Source of the DNA: Neobacillus ginsengisoli
GTDB lineage: Bacteria > Bacillota > Bacilli > Bacillales_B > DSM-18226
NCBI RefSeq assembly: GCF_030813055.1
Contig: NZ_JAUSTW010000002.1
Span: 248,001 to 312,000, forward strand
Length of the DNA: 64,000 bases
Direction of reading: 5' to 3'
The notes beneath the pieces are model-generated. The model was not told where the DNA came from. It searched no databases and was given only the letters and a program-made list of their open reading frames with translations. The position numbers were made by a program, and so were the translations under genes. How positions within the stretch are numbered: the stretch's first letter is position 1; the number at the start of each line of letters is the position of its first letter. Below are positions 36,886 through 45,546 of the stretch, piece after piece.

Positions 36886-36930
36886 CAGTATAAAAGGATC
36901 TTCGACTGGAAGATCCTTTTATACTGCTTA
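36882..36930. terminator. 21-bp perfect hairpin (likely bidirectional terminator)
   Basis: Arms 36882-36902 and 36910-36930 are perfectly complementary over 21 bp with a 7-nt loop; A/T stretches inside the stem (AAAAGGATC) give U-rich transcripts both ways. It lies between the pseudogene and the IDEAL-domain gene. Confidence 0.75.
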
Positions 36931-36954
36931 TAAGAACGATTACATAAAACAATT

Positions 36955-37149
36955 TTAAGAAACTTTCTTTAATTCCTCAGTTAATCGTAGGAATTCTGCT
37001 TTATTTTTGTCTCGTAAGGACAGGTCGATTTTCTTTTGAATTTTCTCTTTTCGGAAATCACGCAGGGCTTTGTCTAACACCATTTCAGCAAATAGAGAAT
37101 CCATGACACTAACTTCAGGTTGTGGTGAATTAAGCAAATTCATTTCCAT
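36955..37149 (-). CDS. IDEAL-domain protein
   Basis: 64 residues. The C-terminal 40 residues (LDKALRDFRKEKIQKKIDLSL then LRLTEELKK, joined by RDKNKAEF) form the helical IDEAL domain found in several small Bacillus proteins. CAAGGAGTTG precedes the ATG. Probably a protein-protein interaction module; function unknown. Confidence 0.85.
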   Translation of the reverse strand: MEMNLLNSPQPEVSVMDSLFAEMVLDKALRDFRKEKIQKKIDLSLRDKNKAEFLRLTEELKKVS

Positions 37150-37751
37150 AAGAAATCAACTCCTTGACCTTTTTTCTATTATACCAATAATTTTCGGACT
37201 ATTCAATCATTTGAAATTGGTAATTTGAGAGAGCAACAATATGAAACATATTTTATCTACTTATTTGGTTACGAATCAATTCATGAGTATAGAGGAACAA
37301 ATTGCACTCCTTTTAAAGAGATTTTATTACGATTGATTTTTTTATCCTTTCGAAAAAGTACACTTTTCCAAGGGGGATTTTTCATTCAAAAAAGACTGTT
37401 TTTTACGAACGTTCACTATTTTTATTATATTGAAGAAGAGTATGTATTACCGATATTAGTTGACATATAGAAACTAATAAGCCAACAATAAAAAATGGGA
37501 TCTGGCAGACTTTTTTAAGGTACCTGAAAGCATTACTACTGTTATTGTATAATCTCTTTGGAGGTTTTTTGCTTAGCTTTTTAGCGCTTTTTTAATAAAA
37601 AACATTATTAAATATCAAATTGAGAAAGATTAAGTAAAGTAGAAATTACGGGTTTATGGTATTAAACCAAATTGCCATTATCGTTATTTGTAAGGTGGAA
37701 AGATCAGTTGATTATCTGGTACCTTTTTTTCAACAGGAGGTCTTCTAAAAA
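37150..37751. other. intergenic region upstream of lytS
   Basis: About 600 AT-rich bases. An 81-codon frame at 37225-37470 is rich in Phe/Tyr/Leu with no ribosome site, and I regard it as chance. A TATAAT at 37548-37553 could be the lytS -10, but no -35 was found. Nothing else recognised. Confidence 0.45.
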
Positions 37752-39365
37752 ATGCTTTACCTTTTAGCTGAGCAAGTTGAACGTGTTGGGTTTCTAATTG
37801 CTATGGCATTTTTATTTTCTAGGCAACAAAAGCTTCGCCATTTTATGCATTATCAAGGTGAAAATCAAAATATTTGGTACTTTATTTGTTTGTTTAGTTT
37901 TTTTGCCATATTAGGCACATATTCTGGGCTGCCGGTAACGGATATCGGTTTCCGAGAAACTCCGTGGATTCATAAAATTACAGGCTGGGAGGCAATAGCC
38001 ACTGCAAGGACAATAGGTGTCGTGATCGCTGGATTGTTTGGCGGGGTAAGAGCTGGTCTCTGTGTCGGATTAATTGCTGGAATCCATCGTTATTTTTTAG
38101 GCGGATTTGTCGCTTTACCCTGTCTGATTGCTCCCATTCTCCAGGGAGTTTTTTCAGGACTGATGAAAAATTCGCTTAAAAAGCGTTACCGGCATATTTC
38201 TTCCATACAAATGTCTTTTTTGGTAGGGTTTCTAGCTGAGTCTTTACAAATGCTTTTGATATTACTCCTTGCCCATCCTTTTGATAAAGCACTTTCTTTG
38301 GTTCTATTAATTGGCATTCCCCAAATCTTAGCAAACAGCCTGGGGGTTGCTGTATTTTTTGTTATTCTGATTCAAGTAGCCTTAGAAGAAGAGAGAATTG
38401 GAGCACACTATGCGCAAAAAGCTCTACAAATTGCCGAAATGACCTTATCGTATTGGAGGAAACCGCTTAATGTAGCTGTGTGCGAGATTGGTCAAGCATT
38501 GATTCGCGAAACCGAGGCGGTCGGTGTAACCTTTCAGCAGAAACAGAACATTCTTTTTCAGCAAGGGGAAATTACTCCGTTTGGAATTGATTTGCCTATC
38601 GGATATCGGAAACACAATATCGGATTCTTCCGGATGTTTTATAAGAGGGTGCAAGATTATCAAACAGCTGAAGTTACTGCCATACTAAATGGGCTAGGCC
38701 AATTGTTTAGCCAACAGTATGCCTTGGCGGAAGCAGAGAGACAGGCACATTTGGTCACCAATGCTGAAATTAAAGCACTTCAGGCGCAAATGGATCCCCA
38801 TTTTTTATTTAATGTGTTGAATACAATTAAATCGCTTATTCGCACTTCGCCTGATGAATCAAGAAAAATGATTACACAATTGGCAAAATATTTACGAAAA
38901 AATATGCAAAATGTGAATCAAGATCTCATTACAATAAAAGAGGAATTAGAACATGTTGAAATTTACCTGAACTTGGTAAAGGCGAGAATAGGAGAAAGAT
39001 TACAGGTTAAGTGGGAGTTAGATGAAAATTGCCTGGACTACACGATTCCTTCATTAACGATCCAACCATTAGTAGAAAACTCTATCATTCATGGAATAAG
39101 AAACATGAGAAGTAATGGATGGGTAAAAATTAGCGTAACAAACATGATAAATGGGGTTCAAATTAGTGTTGCAGATAATGGAAAAGGAATGGAAACCGAT
39201 TTTGTCAATGAAGATAGGGAAGAACATATGGGATTTGCTTTAACTAATATCCAGCAGCGTCTTTTATATCATTATGGGGAAAAATCGAATTTTACGATCG
39301 AGTCACAAATAGGGGAAGGAACGATTGTATCATTTGTGCGGCCGGTTGACGAAGGCCTCCGGTAG
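37752..39365 (+). CDS. lytS: LytS-family sensor histidine kinase
   Basis: 537-residue membrane sensor kinase. Residues 1-205 form the 5TM-5TMR_LYT domain with GLFGGVRAGLCVGLIAGIHR; a GAF-like region follows; the kinase core has LQAQMDPHFLFNVLNTIKSL with phospho-acceptor His350, and ATPase boxes PLVENSIIHG and DNGKGM. CAGGAGG upstream. Members (LytS, BtsS, YpdA) commonly sense pyruvate or membrane potential. Paired with LytT and a carboxylate-type symporter, favouring a monocarboxylate sensor. Confidence 0.93.
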   Translation: MLYLLAEQVERVGFLIAMAFLFSRQQKLRHFMHYQGENQNIWYFICLFSFFAILGTYSGLPVTDIGFRETPWIHKITGWEAIATARTIGVVIAGLFGGVRAGLCVGLIAGIHRYFLGGFVALPCLIAPILQGVFSGLMKNSLKKRYRHISSIQMSFLVGFLAESLQMLLILLLAHPFDKALSLVLLIGIPQILANSLGVAVFFVILIQVALEEERIGAHYAQKALQIAEMTLSYWRKPLNVAVCEIGQALIRETEAVGVTFQQKQNILFQQGEITPFGIDLPIGYRKHNIGFFRMFYKRVQDYQTAEVTAILNGLGQLFSQQYALAEAERQAHLVTNAEIKALQAQMDPHFLFNVLNTIKSLIRTSPDESRKMITQLAKYLRKNMQNVNQDLITIKEELEHVEIYLNLVKARIGERLQVKWELDENCLDYTIPSLTIQPLVENSIIHGIRNMRSNGWVKISVTNMINGVQISVADNGKGMETDFVNEDREEHMGFALTNIQQRLLYHYGEKSNFTIESQIGEGTIVSFVRPVDEGLR

Positions 39366-39424
39366 TTATTTTCTAGCAAAAGTAAAAATAGTAGTGGTTG
39401 AATTCCTTTTAGAGGTGATTAATG

Positions 39425-40150
39425 ATGACGGTTCGCGTATTGATTGTTGATGATGAGCAGCCCGCTAGGGAAGAGCTGGCCTATATGCTTGGAGAGATAC
39501 AAGGGGCAGCACTGATTGGCGAGGCATCCACTGGGATGGAGGCAGTAAAGAAAGCTAAGGAGCTTAAACCGGATCTTATGTTTCTTGATATTCATCTTCC
39601 GGATTTAACTGGATTGCAAGTAGCTGAGTTGTTGAATGAATTTGACTTTGCTATTCAAATTGTTTTTCTGACAGCCTATGACCATTTTGCCATTGAAGCA
39701 TTTAAGCTTCGTGCGTTTCACTACCTATTAAAGCCCTATGATTTAGAGGATCTTATCGAGGTATTCGATACCTATTTAAATATGTTAAAGGAAAACCAGA
39801 TGAAAACGGAACAGACAAAAAATAAATTAGCCATTGAAACAGAAAATGGGATTACTTATTTGTCACCAAAGGAAATTTATTTTATTGAAAAACAGGGGCG
39901 GGAAGTGATTATCCATACAAAAATAGAAAAAATAAAGGCCTTGTTTACTCTTAACGAGCTTTTTGAAAAGCTTGAACGGTTTTCATTTTTCCGAACTCAC
40001 AAAAGCTATTTAGTCAATTTAGAACATATTAAAGAATTAAGAACATGGTTTAGTGGCTCTTATAATCTTATTATGAATGATCAATATCAATCAGAAGTGC
40101 CTGTAAGTCGAAATTATGTGAAAGATTTACGTGAAAAAGTGGAATTATGA
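39425..40150 (+). CDS. lytT: LytT-family response regulator
   Basis: About 241 residues: CheY-like receiver (phospho-acceptor Asp55 in LMFLDIHLPD, conserved Lys in LLKPY) and a C-terminal LytTR DNA-binding domain (FFRTHKSYLVNLEHI). Two adjacent ATG codons; the second has better spacing to GAGGTGAT. 59 nt after lytS. Likely activates the downstream DUF3311-symporter operon. Confidence 0.93.
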   Translation: MTVRVLIVDDEQPAREELAYMLGEIQGAALIGEASTGMEAVKKAKELKPDLMFLDIHLPDLTGLQVAELLNEFDFAIQIVFLTAYDHFAIEAFKLRAFHYLLKPYDLEDLIEVFDTYLNMLKENQMKTEQTKNKLAIETENGITYLSPKEIYFIEKQGREVIIHTKIEKIKALFTLNELFEKLERFSFFRTHKSYLVNLEHIKELRTWFSGSYNLIMNDQYQSEVPVSRNYVKDLREKVEL

Positions 40151-40211
40151 CATCTTACATACGATTTTCAACATGATAAACCAAAAAACATCGCCCCCTA
40201 TGGTAGATTGA

Positions 40212-40217
40212 TATAAT
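40212..40217 (+). promoter_or_regulatory. -10 element of the symporter operon
   Basis: TATAAT with no recognisable -35, as expected for a promoter that needs an activator such as LytT. LytTR direct repeats could not be identified by eye in the 60 bp upstream. Confidence 0.5.
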
Positions 40218-40228
40218 CAAACTAAGAA

Positions 40229-40244
40229 ATGAAAACGCATTCAA
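40229..40244 (+). promoter_or_regulatory. cre site (CcpA)
   Basis: ATGAAAACGCATTCAA fits the cre consensus WTGNAARCGNWWWCAW at every position. It lies 12 bp after the -10, in the leader, where CcpA binding blocks transcription; so the symporter operon should be repressed by glucose. Confidence 0.85.
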
Positions 40245-40258
40245 AGGAGGCGGCACGC

Positions 40259-40459
40259 TTGAAAGCATTAATATTTGTTTTAGTATTAATACCTTTTCTT
40301 GCACAATTGGTAGCGTTACCATTAGTTAATAAGATTCACCCTTTTATTATAGGCTTCCCATTATTTCATTTTTGGCTGCTCATCTGGATGATTCTTACTC
40401 CAGTTTTTACATGGGCTGTCTACAAAATTCAGAAGTCTAGGGGGGAAATTGGAGAATGA
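40259..40459 (+). CDS. DUF3311 small membrane protein
   Basis: 66 residues from TTG 40259 (AAGGAGG at 40244-40250). A longer reading would translate through the cre and ribosome sites. Two membrane helices (residues 2-22, about 33-55). DUF3311 proteins are obligate neighbours of SSF symporters and probably small accessory subunits. Overlaps the symporter by 4 nt. Confidence 0.88.
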   Translation: MKALIFVLVLIPFLAQLVALPLVNKIHPFIIGFPLFHFWLLIWMILTPVFTWAVYKIQKSRGEIGE

Positions 40460-41955
40460 AAGGAAATTTAACCGCTCTCATTGTTACTTCTCTTATCGTG
40501 TTGGTTGTTATTTTCATTGGATTTATAGCTGGCCGAAGCAAAGAATCACGCAGCTCTGTTGAAGAATGGTCAGTAGGTGGACGCCGGTTAGGAAGTTTAT
40601 TTGTTTGGTTTCTGATCGGGGCAGACGTTTATACGGCATATACATTTTTGGGTTTAACAAGTTCTGCATTTAAAGGCGGCAGTATTGCCTTCTTTGCAAC
40701 ACCATATGTTGTATTAGCATACCCGCTTGCATACTTCTTTCTGCCAAAAATTTGGAAGGTTGCTAGTGTTCATAAGTTCACAACACTTGCTGACTATATT
40801 AAAGATCGATTTGATAGCAAATTGTTTTCCGTATTAATTGCGATTAACGGCGTACTAATGCTCATTCCTTATATTGATTTACAATTAAGTGGTATCCAGG
40901 ATACATTAAGAGTTGCTGGAACAGGTTATATCAATATCACATTTGTTGTTATTGTTTCATTCTTACTTGTTGCCTTCTATACTTTCTTTAGCGGAATTAA
41001 AGCACCAACTTATACAGCTATTCTAAAAGATATTTTAGTATGGGTTATCATGTTATACATGGTTATCTCGATTCCTATTATTCACTTTGGCAGCTGGGGC
41101 CATATGATGCAAACAACAGTTGATAAAGCACCAGGCATGCTTACATTGCCAACGGCAGGACCAAAAGGGATCTTCTGGTTCTCTACCGCGGCGCTTATCT
41201 CTGCGTTAGCATTGTTTATGTGGCCGCATACTGTTACCGGTACATTTAGTTCTAAAAGTGGAGAATCACTTAGAAAAAATGCTATTATCCTACCTTTCTA
41301 TAACATTGTACTAATGCTAGTTACCTTCTTAGGTATTACGGCATTCTTAGTTGTTCCAAAAGGAACGGATCCACGTTTTGCTTTCTTGGAATTAATCCAT
41401 ATGTCCTATGGCGGTACTATGCAAGGTTTGGCTTATTCTACAATTGCTTTAGCATCATTAGTGCCATGTTCTATCATGGCGATCGGAGCATCAAGTCTTT
41501 TTGCCAATAATATCTATCGTGATGTTATTAATCCAAAAGCATCACCATCCAGAATGACAATGGTTACTCGTTACATGGTATTTGTAGTTATTGGACTTGC
41601 ATTATTATTTGGTTTGTTATTCCCAAATGCACTAATTACCCTGCAATTAATGGGTGTATCAGGTATTGTTCAAGTGTTCCCGGCGGTAGTCTTTAGCCTA
41701 TACTGGAGAAAACTTTCAAAACAAGCTGCTTTTTCCGGTTTTATAATAGGTATGGCCGTTGTAGCCACCCTATATATCACTCATCAATCATTTGGAGCAT
41801 ATGAAGGATTCTGGGGACTTGTTGTCAATATTCTTATCGTTCTTTTCCTAAACCCTTTCTTTGCAAAACAAGCACTGGGAAAAAACAACGCCGTAATAGA
41901 AACATTGTTTGGAAAAAAGGATTCAAAATCAGGTATTGAACGGAAAATTGGATAA
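40456..41955 (+). CDS. sodium:solute symporter (SSF), probable monocarboxylate uptake
   Basis: 499 residues with about 13 membrane helices. N-terminal GRSKESRSSVEEWSVGGRRLG is the SSF signature, followed by GADVYTAYTFLGL and VHKFTTLADYIKDRF. The ATG overlaps the DUF3311 stop. Similar to MctP/YodF-type symporters; the LytST neighbours and the cre site suggest pyruvate, lactate or acetate, but the substrate is inferred. Confidence 0.9.
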   Translation: MKGNLTALIVTSLIVLVVIFIGFIAGRSKESRSSVEEWSVGGRRLGSLFVWFLIGADVYTAYTFLGLTSSAFKGGSIAFFATPYVVLAYPLAYFFLPKIWKVASVHKFTTLADYIKDRFDSKLFSVLIAINGVLMLIPYIDLQLSGIQDTLRVAGTGYINITFVVIVSFLLVAFYTFFSGIKAPTYTAILKDILVWVIMLYMVISIPIIHFGSWGHMMQTTVDKAPGMLTLPTAGPKGIFWFSTAALISALALFMWPHTVTGTFSSKSGESLRKNAIILPFYNIVLMLVTFLGITAFLVVPKGTDPRFAFLELIHMSYGGTMQGLAYSTIALASLVPCSIMAIGASSLFANNIYRDVINPKASPSRMTMVTRYMVFVVIGLALLFGLLFPNALITLQLMGVSGIVQVFPAVVFSLYWRKLSKQAAFSGFIIGMAVVATLYITHQSFGAYEGFWGLVVNILIVLFLNPFFAKQALGKNNAVIETLFGKKDSKSGIERKIG

Positions 41956-42018
41956 TAAAGGGCTTAAGGAATTGTGATGAATAACGTCTATTAACTTAGA
42001 AAAGAAAACAAAACAACG

Positions 42019-42054
42019 AAGATGTAAAATCGTAAAGATTTTACATCTTTTTTA
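42019..42054 (+). terminator. symporter operon terminator
   Basis: AAGATGTAAAATC pairs with GATTTTACATCTT, 5-nt loop, T-run. Confidence 0.93.
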
Positions 42055-42142
42055 TTAAGTTATTCTTGAATAACACAACTCTAAGATACCTGTAATTCTA
42101 CATTAGACCTTAGCGAAGAAAAAAAACCTTTTTTGTAAACCC

Positions 42143-42188
42143 TTAGAGGCCATTAACACCTTTAATTCCTAGTGTTAATGGCCTCTAA
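42143..42188. repeat. 17-bp perfect hairpin
   Basis: Arms 42143-42159 and 42172-42188 (TTAGAGGCCATTAACAC and its complement), 12-nt loop, no T-run on either strand. Not an obvious terminator; possibly an operator or the end of a lost mobile element. Confidence 0.6.
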
Positions 42189-42214
42189 TCCTTATTATCT
42201 AAGATTAAAGTGTG

Positions 42215-42403
42215 TTAATGTGATTGTCGATAGGGTTTGAACGATCTCCTTTTAACAGAATCATCAACTTTATCGAGATATTCAGGTTTAAACAGTTGAT
42301 ACTTTTTCAATTGGTAAAAGTCCATAAGTGCTTGTTTTAATGTAAGATCGTACTTTATGGAAAATGAAGGTACCATATTGCGACGAAGGACAGCATCATC
42401 CAT
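42215..42403 (-). pseudogene. 62-residue frame fused to macro-domain remnant, unknown
   Basis: Open frame (MDDAVLRRNMVPSF ... KKYQLFKPEYLDK ... SFKPYRQSH), basic, no ribosome site. It begins within a few bases of where the macro-domain remnant ends and is in another frame. Probably the tail of a different, truncated gene; not recognised. Confidence 0.4.
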
Positions 42404-42509
42404 AATCCGTCGACTCCCCCGCCTCCTAGAGGCGTGCGGTTGTTGGCGGCATTGACGATTGCTTCAATATCGGGCTGATCGTGTTGTCACCGAGGATAAA
42501 CGTAATCAC
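42400..42509 (-). pseudogene. macro-domain (ADP-ribose binding) remnant
   Basis: GTG-initiated VITFILGDNTI, then after one frameshift PDIEAIVNAANNRTPLGGGG-VDG, the classic N-terminal half of a macro domain (ribose-binding VNAANN and GGGGVDG). Only about 37 codons remain. GGAGAG precedes the start. Decayed YmdB-like gene. Confidence 0.75.
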
Positions 42510-42648
42510 ATTCCGACTCTCCTTCAAATGTTAGTCATTACCTTAGATCACCAAAGAAAACGATGCCAAAAATTTTACACTCAAATAACCAAAAAATCAA
42601 AGACAATCGTGGTAAACTAACAAAAATAGAAATAACTGGGGTGTATAT

Positions 42649-43608
42649 ATGAAAATTGGTTTAAGGACAGTCAAAACAGCATTGGGTGCGGGGGTTTCCA
42701 TCTGGGTTGCCGAATTGCTTCATCTTCAGTTTTCCAGTTTCGCAGCCATTATCTGCATCCTTTGCATAGAAAAGACGAAAAAACAGTCCATCCGGTCTTC
42801 TCTGGAACGGTTTTCCGCCTGTACACTTTCATTAGTATTGAGCGGTCTGGTGTTTCGAACGCTGGGATTCAATCCCCTTGTATTTTCGTTATTCATTTTG
42901 CTGTTCATTCCCTTGCTGGTTCGGCTCCGTCTGCAAAAAGGGTTCGTGAACAGCGTGGTGATCGTCCTTCACATCTTCACGTTGGAGAAGTTCACTCTTC
43001 CCATCGCCTTAAATGAACTTCAAATCGTCATGATCGGCGTGGGAGTGGCGATTCTGTTGAACAGTTATATGCCAAACGTAGAAAAAAACCTTAAGGAAAC
43101 CAAATCGACCATAGAAGAAAAGTTCAAAAAAATATTGTTTGAATATGGAGCCTACCTGGAAAAGGGCGATCAAGGATGGGACGGGAAAGAACTATTGGAA
43201 TTGGAAGAAAACCTCAATGAGGGTAAAATACTAGCCATCCAATATGAGGAAAACCAATTGGGAGCCGATAAAAAGGGGTATTATCATTATTTTGATATGA
43301 GGGAAAAACAGTTTGTCATTTTAAACCGCATGCTGCCCATCGTATCCTCGCTGCATGAAGATGTCGTCCAACGGCATTTATTCGCCCAATTCATGTACGA
43401 AATCAGCGCCGATGTAAAGAGCGAAAACTCTGCTTTCAGTCATCTTCAAAGACTGGAAAGCCAGCACCAAAAAATGAAGGAGCTTGAATTGCCAAAATCC
43501 CGCACGGAATTCGAAACAAGGGCATCTGTCTTCCATTTAATGAACGAGATGGAGTATTATTTAAAAACAAAAATAAATTATTACGACGAAAAGCAGATTG
43601 ATGTTTAA
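42649..43608 (+). CDS. aromatic acid exporter family (YqjA/FUSC-like) protein
   Basis: 319 residues. N-terminal membrane domain with about five helices (residues 5-140, starting KIGLRTVKTALGAGVSIWVAE), a typical ArAE_1 N-terminus, and a soluble helical C-terminal domain. Likely exports organic or aromatic acids; substrate unknown. Its first 400 bases look more GC-rich than the flanks, suggesting transfer. Confidence 0.85.
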   Translation: MKIGLRTVKTALGAGVSIWVAELLHLQFSSFAAIICILCIEKTKKQSIRSSLERFSACTLSLVLSGLVFRTLGFNPLVFSLFILLFIPLLVRLRLQKGFVNSVVIVLHIFTLEKFTLPIALNELQIVMIGVGVAILLNSYMPNVEKNLKETKSTIEEKFKKILFEYGAYLEKGDQGWDGKELLELEENLNEGKILAIQYEENQLGADKKGYYHYFDMREKQFVILNRMLPIVSSLHEDVVQRHLFAQFMYEISADVKSENSAFSHLQRLESQHQKMKELELPKSRTEFETRASVFHLMNEMEYYLKTKINYYDEKQIDV

Positions 43609-44172
43609 CCTAAAAACACACCTTTCTTTTTTTATAATTTTTTAAAATTTCCCTTAGAATTTAAAAAAAGGTGGGAGTGAAGTGAGTAAAAGAATTGATG
43701 AGGTTGAAGAAAAAATTGTTTTATTGACAAAAGATTTTTTATACTAAATAGTCTATAGCAGGAGGAGTGGTTGGGTACATAATTGAAAAAGTTTGTGTAA
43801 GAAAGTACAAAGAGTAAGATGGTGAATTTTTGTATTTAAACTATCCTGAAAATATAAACCGCAGTAGCACATATTTGGCAAAATGTAGGCAGAGTAAAAA
43901 GCCATCCTTGACAGGCATGGTTATTCCACAAATGGGCCAGATTGTTGAGGAATGTTTTTAATGATATTGGAGATTATGCGATAAAAGGTGTTTTGTATTG
44001 CAGCAATAAGGTGTTTTTAACATGGACCATTTATAATCGAAAAAGCCGTAAAATGAACTTTTCGTTATTCAATTATTAAAGCAGTCACTTCTTTGTGAAT
44101 TTTTGTTATTCAATAGGGAGAAAATACAATTTAACTGTAAGGTAGATAGATTTGTCTATAGGAGGTTGAGTA
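43609..44172. other. intergenic region with repeat remnant
   Basis: No intact gene. A 21-codon GTG frame at 43682 (MSKRIDEVEEKIVLLTKDF) with AAAGGTGGGAGTGA upstream may be the start of a truncated gene. One repeat fragment lies at 43934-43980. The rest is AT-rich with frequent stops. Confidence 0.45.
43934..43980 (+). repeat. dispersed repeat, middle module
   Basis: GGGCCAGATTGTTGAGGAAT then a stretch ending AATGATATTGGAGAT; nearly identical to 51492-51535. Confidence 0.8.
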
Positions 44173-44643
44173 GTGTCACTTGTGATTTGCGTACTCACCA
44201 CTTGGTTCGTGATTATTATACTATCACTTATTCCTAAAAAATTATCTGAACTTGATATGCTATTCCTTTATTTTGTCAATACCATTTTCGAACTCAGCAT
44301 ATTTACGGTGTTGCATGTAAATCTTAAATGGATTGTTGTGAATCATTCTGTAGAGAAATCAATAGCTGATTTGGTGTTGCGTTTAATTATGATTCCACTT
44401 GTGTTTATCGTGACATCCAACATTCTTTTATATTCTTGGAAATTCTTAAAATGGATCATCGTAATCGCAATGATTTTGAGTTTTATTTTGATGCAGGGGT
44501 TATTAGAAAGGTTGGGAGTTATAACGACCCATCATTGGAATGTTGTATATAATTTTTTAATGTTTAGCAGTTATGCTATTTTTTCGAGAATTATGGCGTG
44601 GGTGATTGTCAATGTGGATCGAAAAGAAGTGAAGAAAGTATGA
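44173..44643 (+). CDS. four- or five-helix membrane protein, unknown
   Basis: 156 residues, very hydrophobic, with about five helices. GTG start after GGAGGTTGAGTA. Stop overlaps the next gene's ATG (ATGA). I do not recognise it with certainty; membrane pairs of this sort occur in other bacilli. Function unknown. Confidence 0.75.
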   Translation: MSLVICVLTTWFVIIILSLIPKKLSELDMLFLYFVNTIFELSIFTVLHVNLKWIVVNHSVEKSIADLVLRLIMIPLVFIVTSNILLYSWKFLKWIIVIAMILSFILMQGLLERLGVITTHHWNVVYNFLMFSSYAIFSRIMAWVIVNVDRKEVKKV

Positions 44644-45146
44644 ACGTTTATGACAATCATTTCAATTCAAATGAATGGTTTATTGTGGTTGGATTATGCA
44701 TTGGAACTATCACATTGTTTTTCCTGCCAAAACGGTTTCCTAGAAAAACGTCTATTGTATTTTTTACTTGTGGTGTTTTTAGCGGGTTCTTCTTCGATCA
44801 TTCCCTAAGTGTTGAGCCTGTTAATTTTTATGATGTAAATGACAATTCTTCTTATCAATTTATTGATTTTCTCTCTTACGTTACTTATGGCCCTTTAAGT
44901 TACTTATTTTTTTACTTTTTTGATCGCCTCAGACCGGTATCTATTCCTATATACATTCTCATTTGGTCTTTAATAAGCCTTGGAATGGAATGGAGTGCTA
45001 CTTATTTCGGTGTCTTTCATTACAGGCATGGATACAAGCTGTTTTATTCACTTCCTATATATTTGATAGTTCAAAGCTGTTGGATTGTATTATATCATCG
45101 GTACCATGGGTCTAATTCCAACCTAAATTCAAATCCTATTCTTTAA
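44640..45146 (+). CDS. CBO0543-like membrane protein, unknown
   Basis: 168 residues with about five helices. Features: LFFLPKRFPRKTSI near residue 30, DHSLSVEPVNFYDVND in a loop, SYVTYGPLSYLFFYFFDRLRP, and GMEWSATYFGVFHY. This resembles CBO0543-type membrane proteins. Translationally coupled to the preceding gene, so the two likely form one complex. Function unknown. Confidence 0.7.
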   Translation: MNVYDNHFNSNEWFIVVGLCIGTITLFFLPKRFPRKTSIVFFTCGVFSGFFFDHSLSVEPVNFYDVNDNSSYQFIDFLSYVTYGPLSYLFFYFFDRLRPVSIPIYILIWSLISLGMEWSATYFGVFHYRHGYKLFYSLPIYLIVQSCWIVLYHRYHGSNSNLNSNPIL

Positions 45147-45149
45147 TAA

Positions 45150-45293
45150 TTGTTGGAAAATACTGTGTCTTGGAGAGGATATTTTTACATTGCTACACGC
45201 TTGAGCCGATTTATACAAACAGTCCATAAAAACATCAATGAAAAGACGAGCAATGTGATGTCGCCTAACGAACGGGAGCTTTTATTCAAGTAG
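45150..45293 (+). CDS. candidate 47-residue frame or remnant
   Basis: TTG-initiated frame just after the preceding stop: LENTVSWRGYFYIATRLSRF, then IQTVHKN and a tail with SPNERELLFK. Amino-acid composition looks protein-like but there is no ribosome site. Either a gene remnant or chance. Confidence 0.35.
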   Translation: MLENTVSWRGYFYIATRLSRFIQTVHKNINEKTSNVMSPNERELLFK

Positions 45294-45310
45294 GAAATAA
45301 CATTTGCAAG

Positions 45311-45466
45311 GATCTTCCATAATAGGGCGTATTTCTGGAGCAAGAATGTGTTCTTTCTTTATGTTAAGGCCATTTTGTGGAATAACTCTTTATAAGCAAA
45401 TTGGATATTTATGTTAAAGTTGTGGAGAATTGTACTTACGGTAACTGGAGTTTAGTTGAATAAAGG
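45311..45466 (+). repeat. dispersed repeat, full-length copy
   Basis: Both modules: TTCCATAATAGGGCGTATTT, hairpin, TTCTTTCTTTATGTTAAGGCC, variable middle, then GTGGAGAATTGTACTTACGG and GTTTAGTTGAATAAAGG. About 155 bp. Confidence 0.8.
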
Positions 45467-45507
45467 CGAATTTATATATTCATAATAATGAGTTCTTTTA
45501 CACAAGC

Positions 45508-45541
45508 AAAACCCCTTCAGATACAGTTGAAGGGGTTTTTT
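45508..45541. terminator. EamA gene terminator (bidirectional)
   Basis: AAAACCCCTTCA and TGAAGGGGTTTT arms, 6-nt loop (TACAGT-type), T-runs both ways. Confidence 0.9.
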
Positions 45542-45546
45542 AAATA

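Noticed and set aside
37225..37470. 81-codon plus-strand frame upstream of lytS
   Set aside because: No ribosome site, unusual Phe/Tyr/Leu-rich composition and no recognisable motif; treated as chance.
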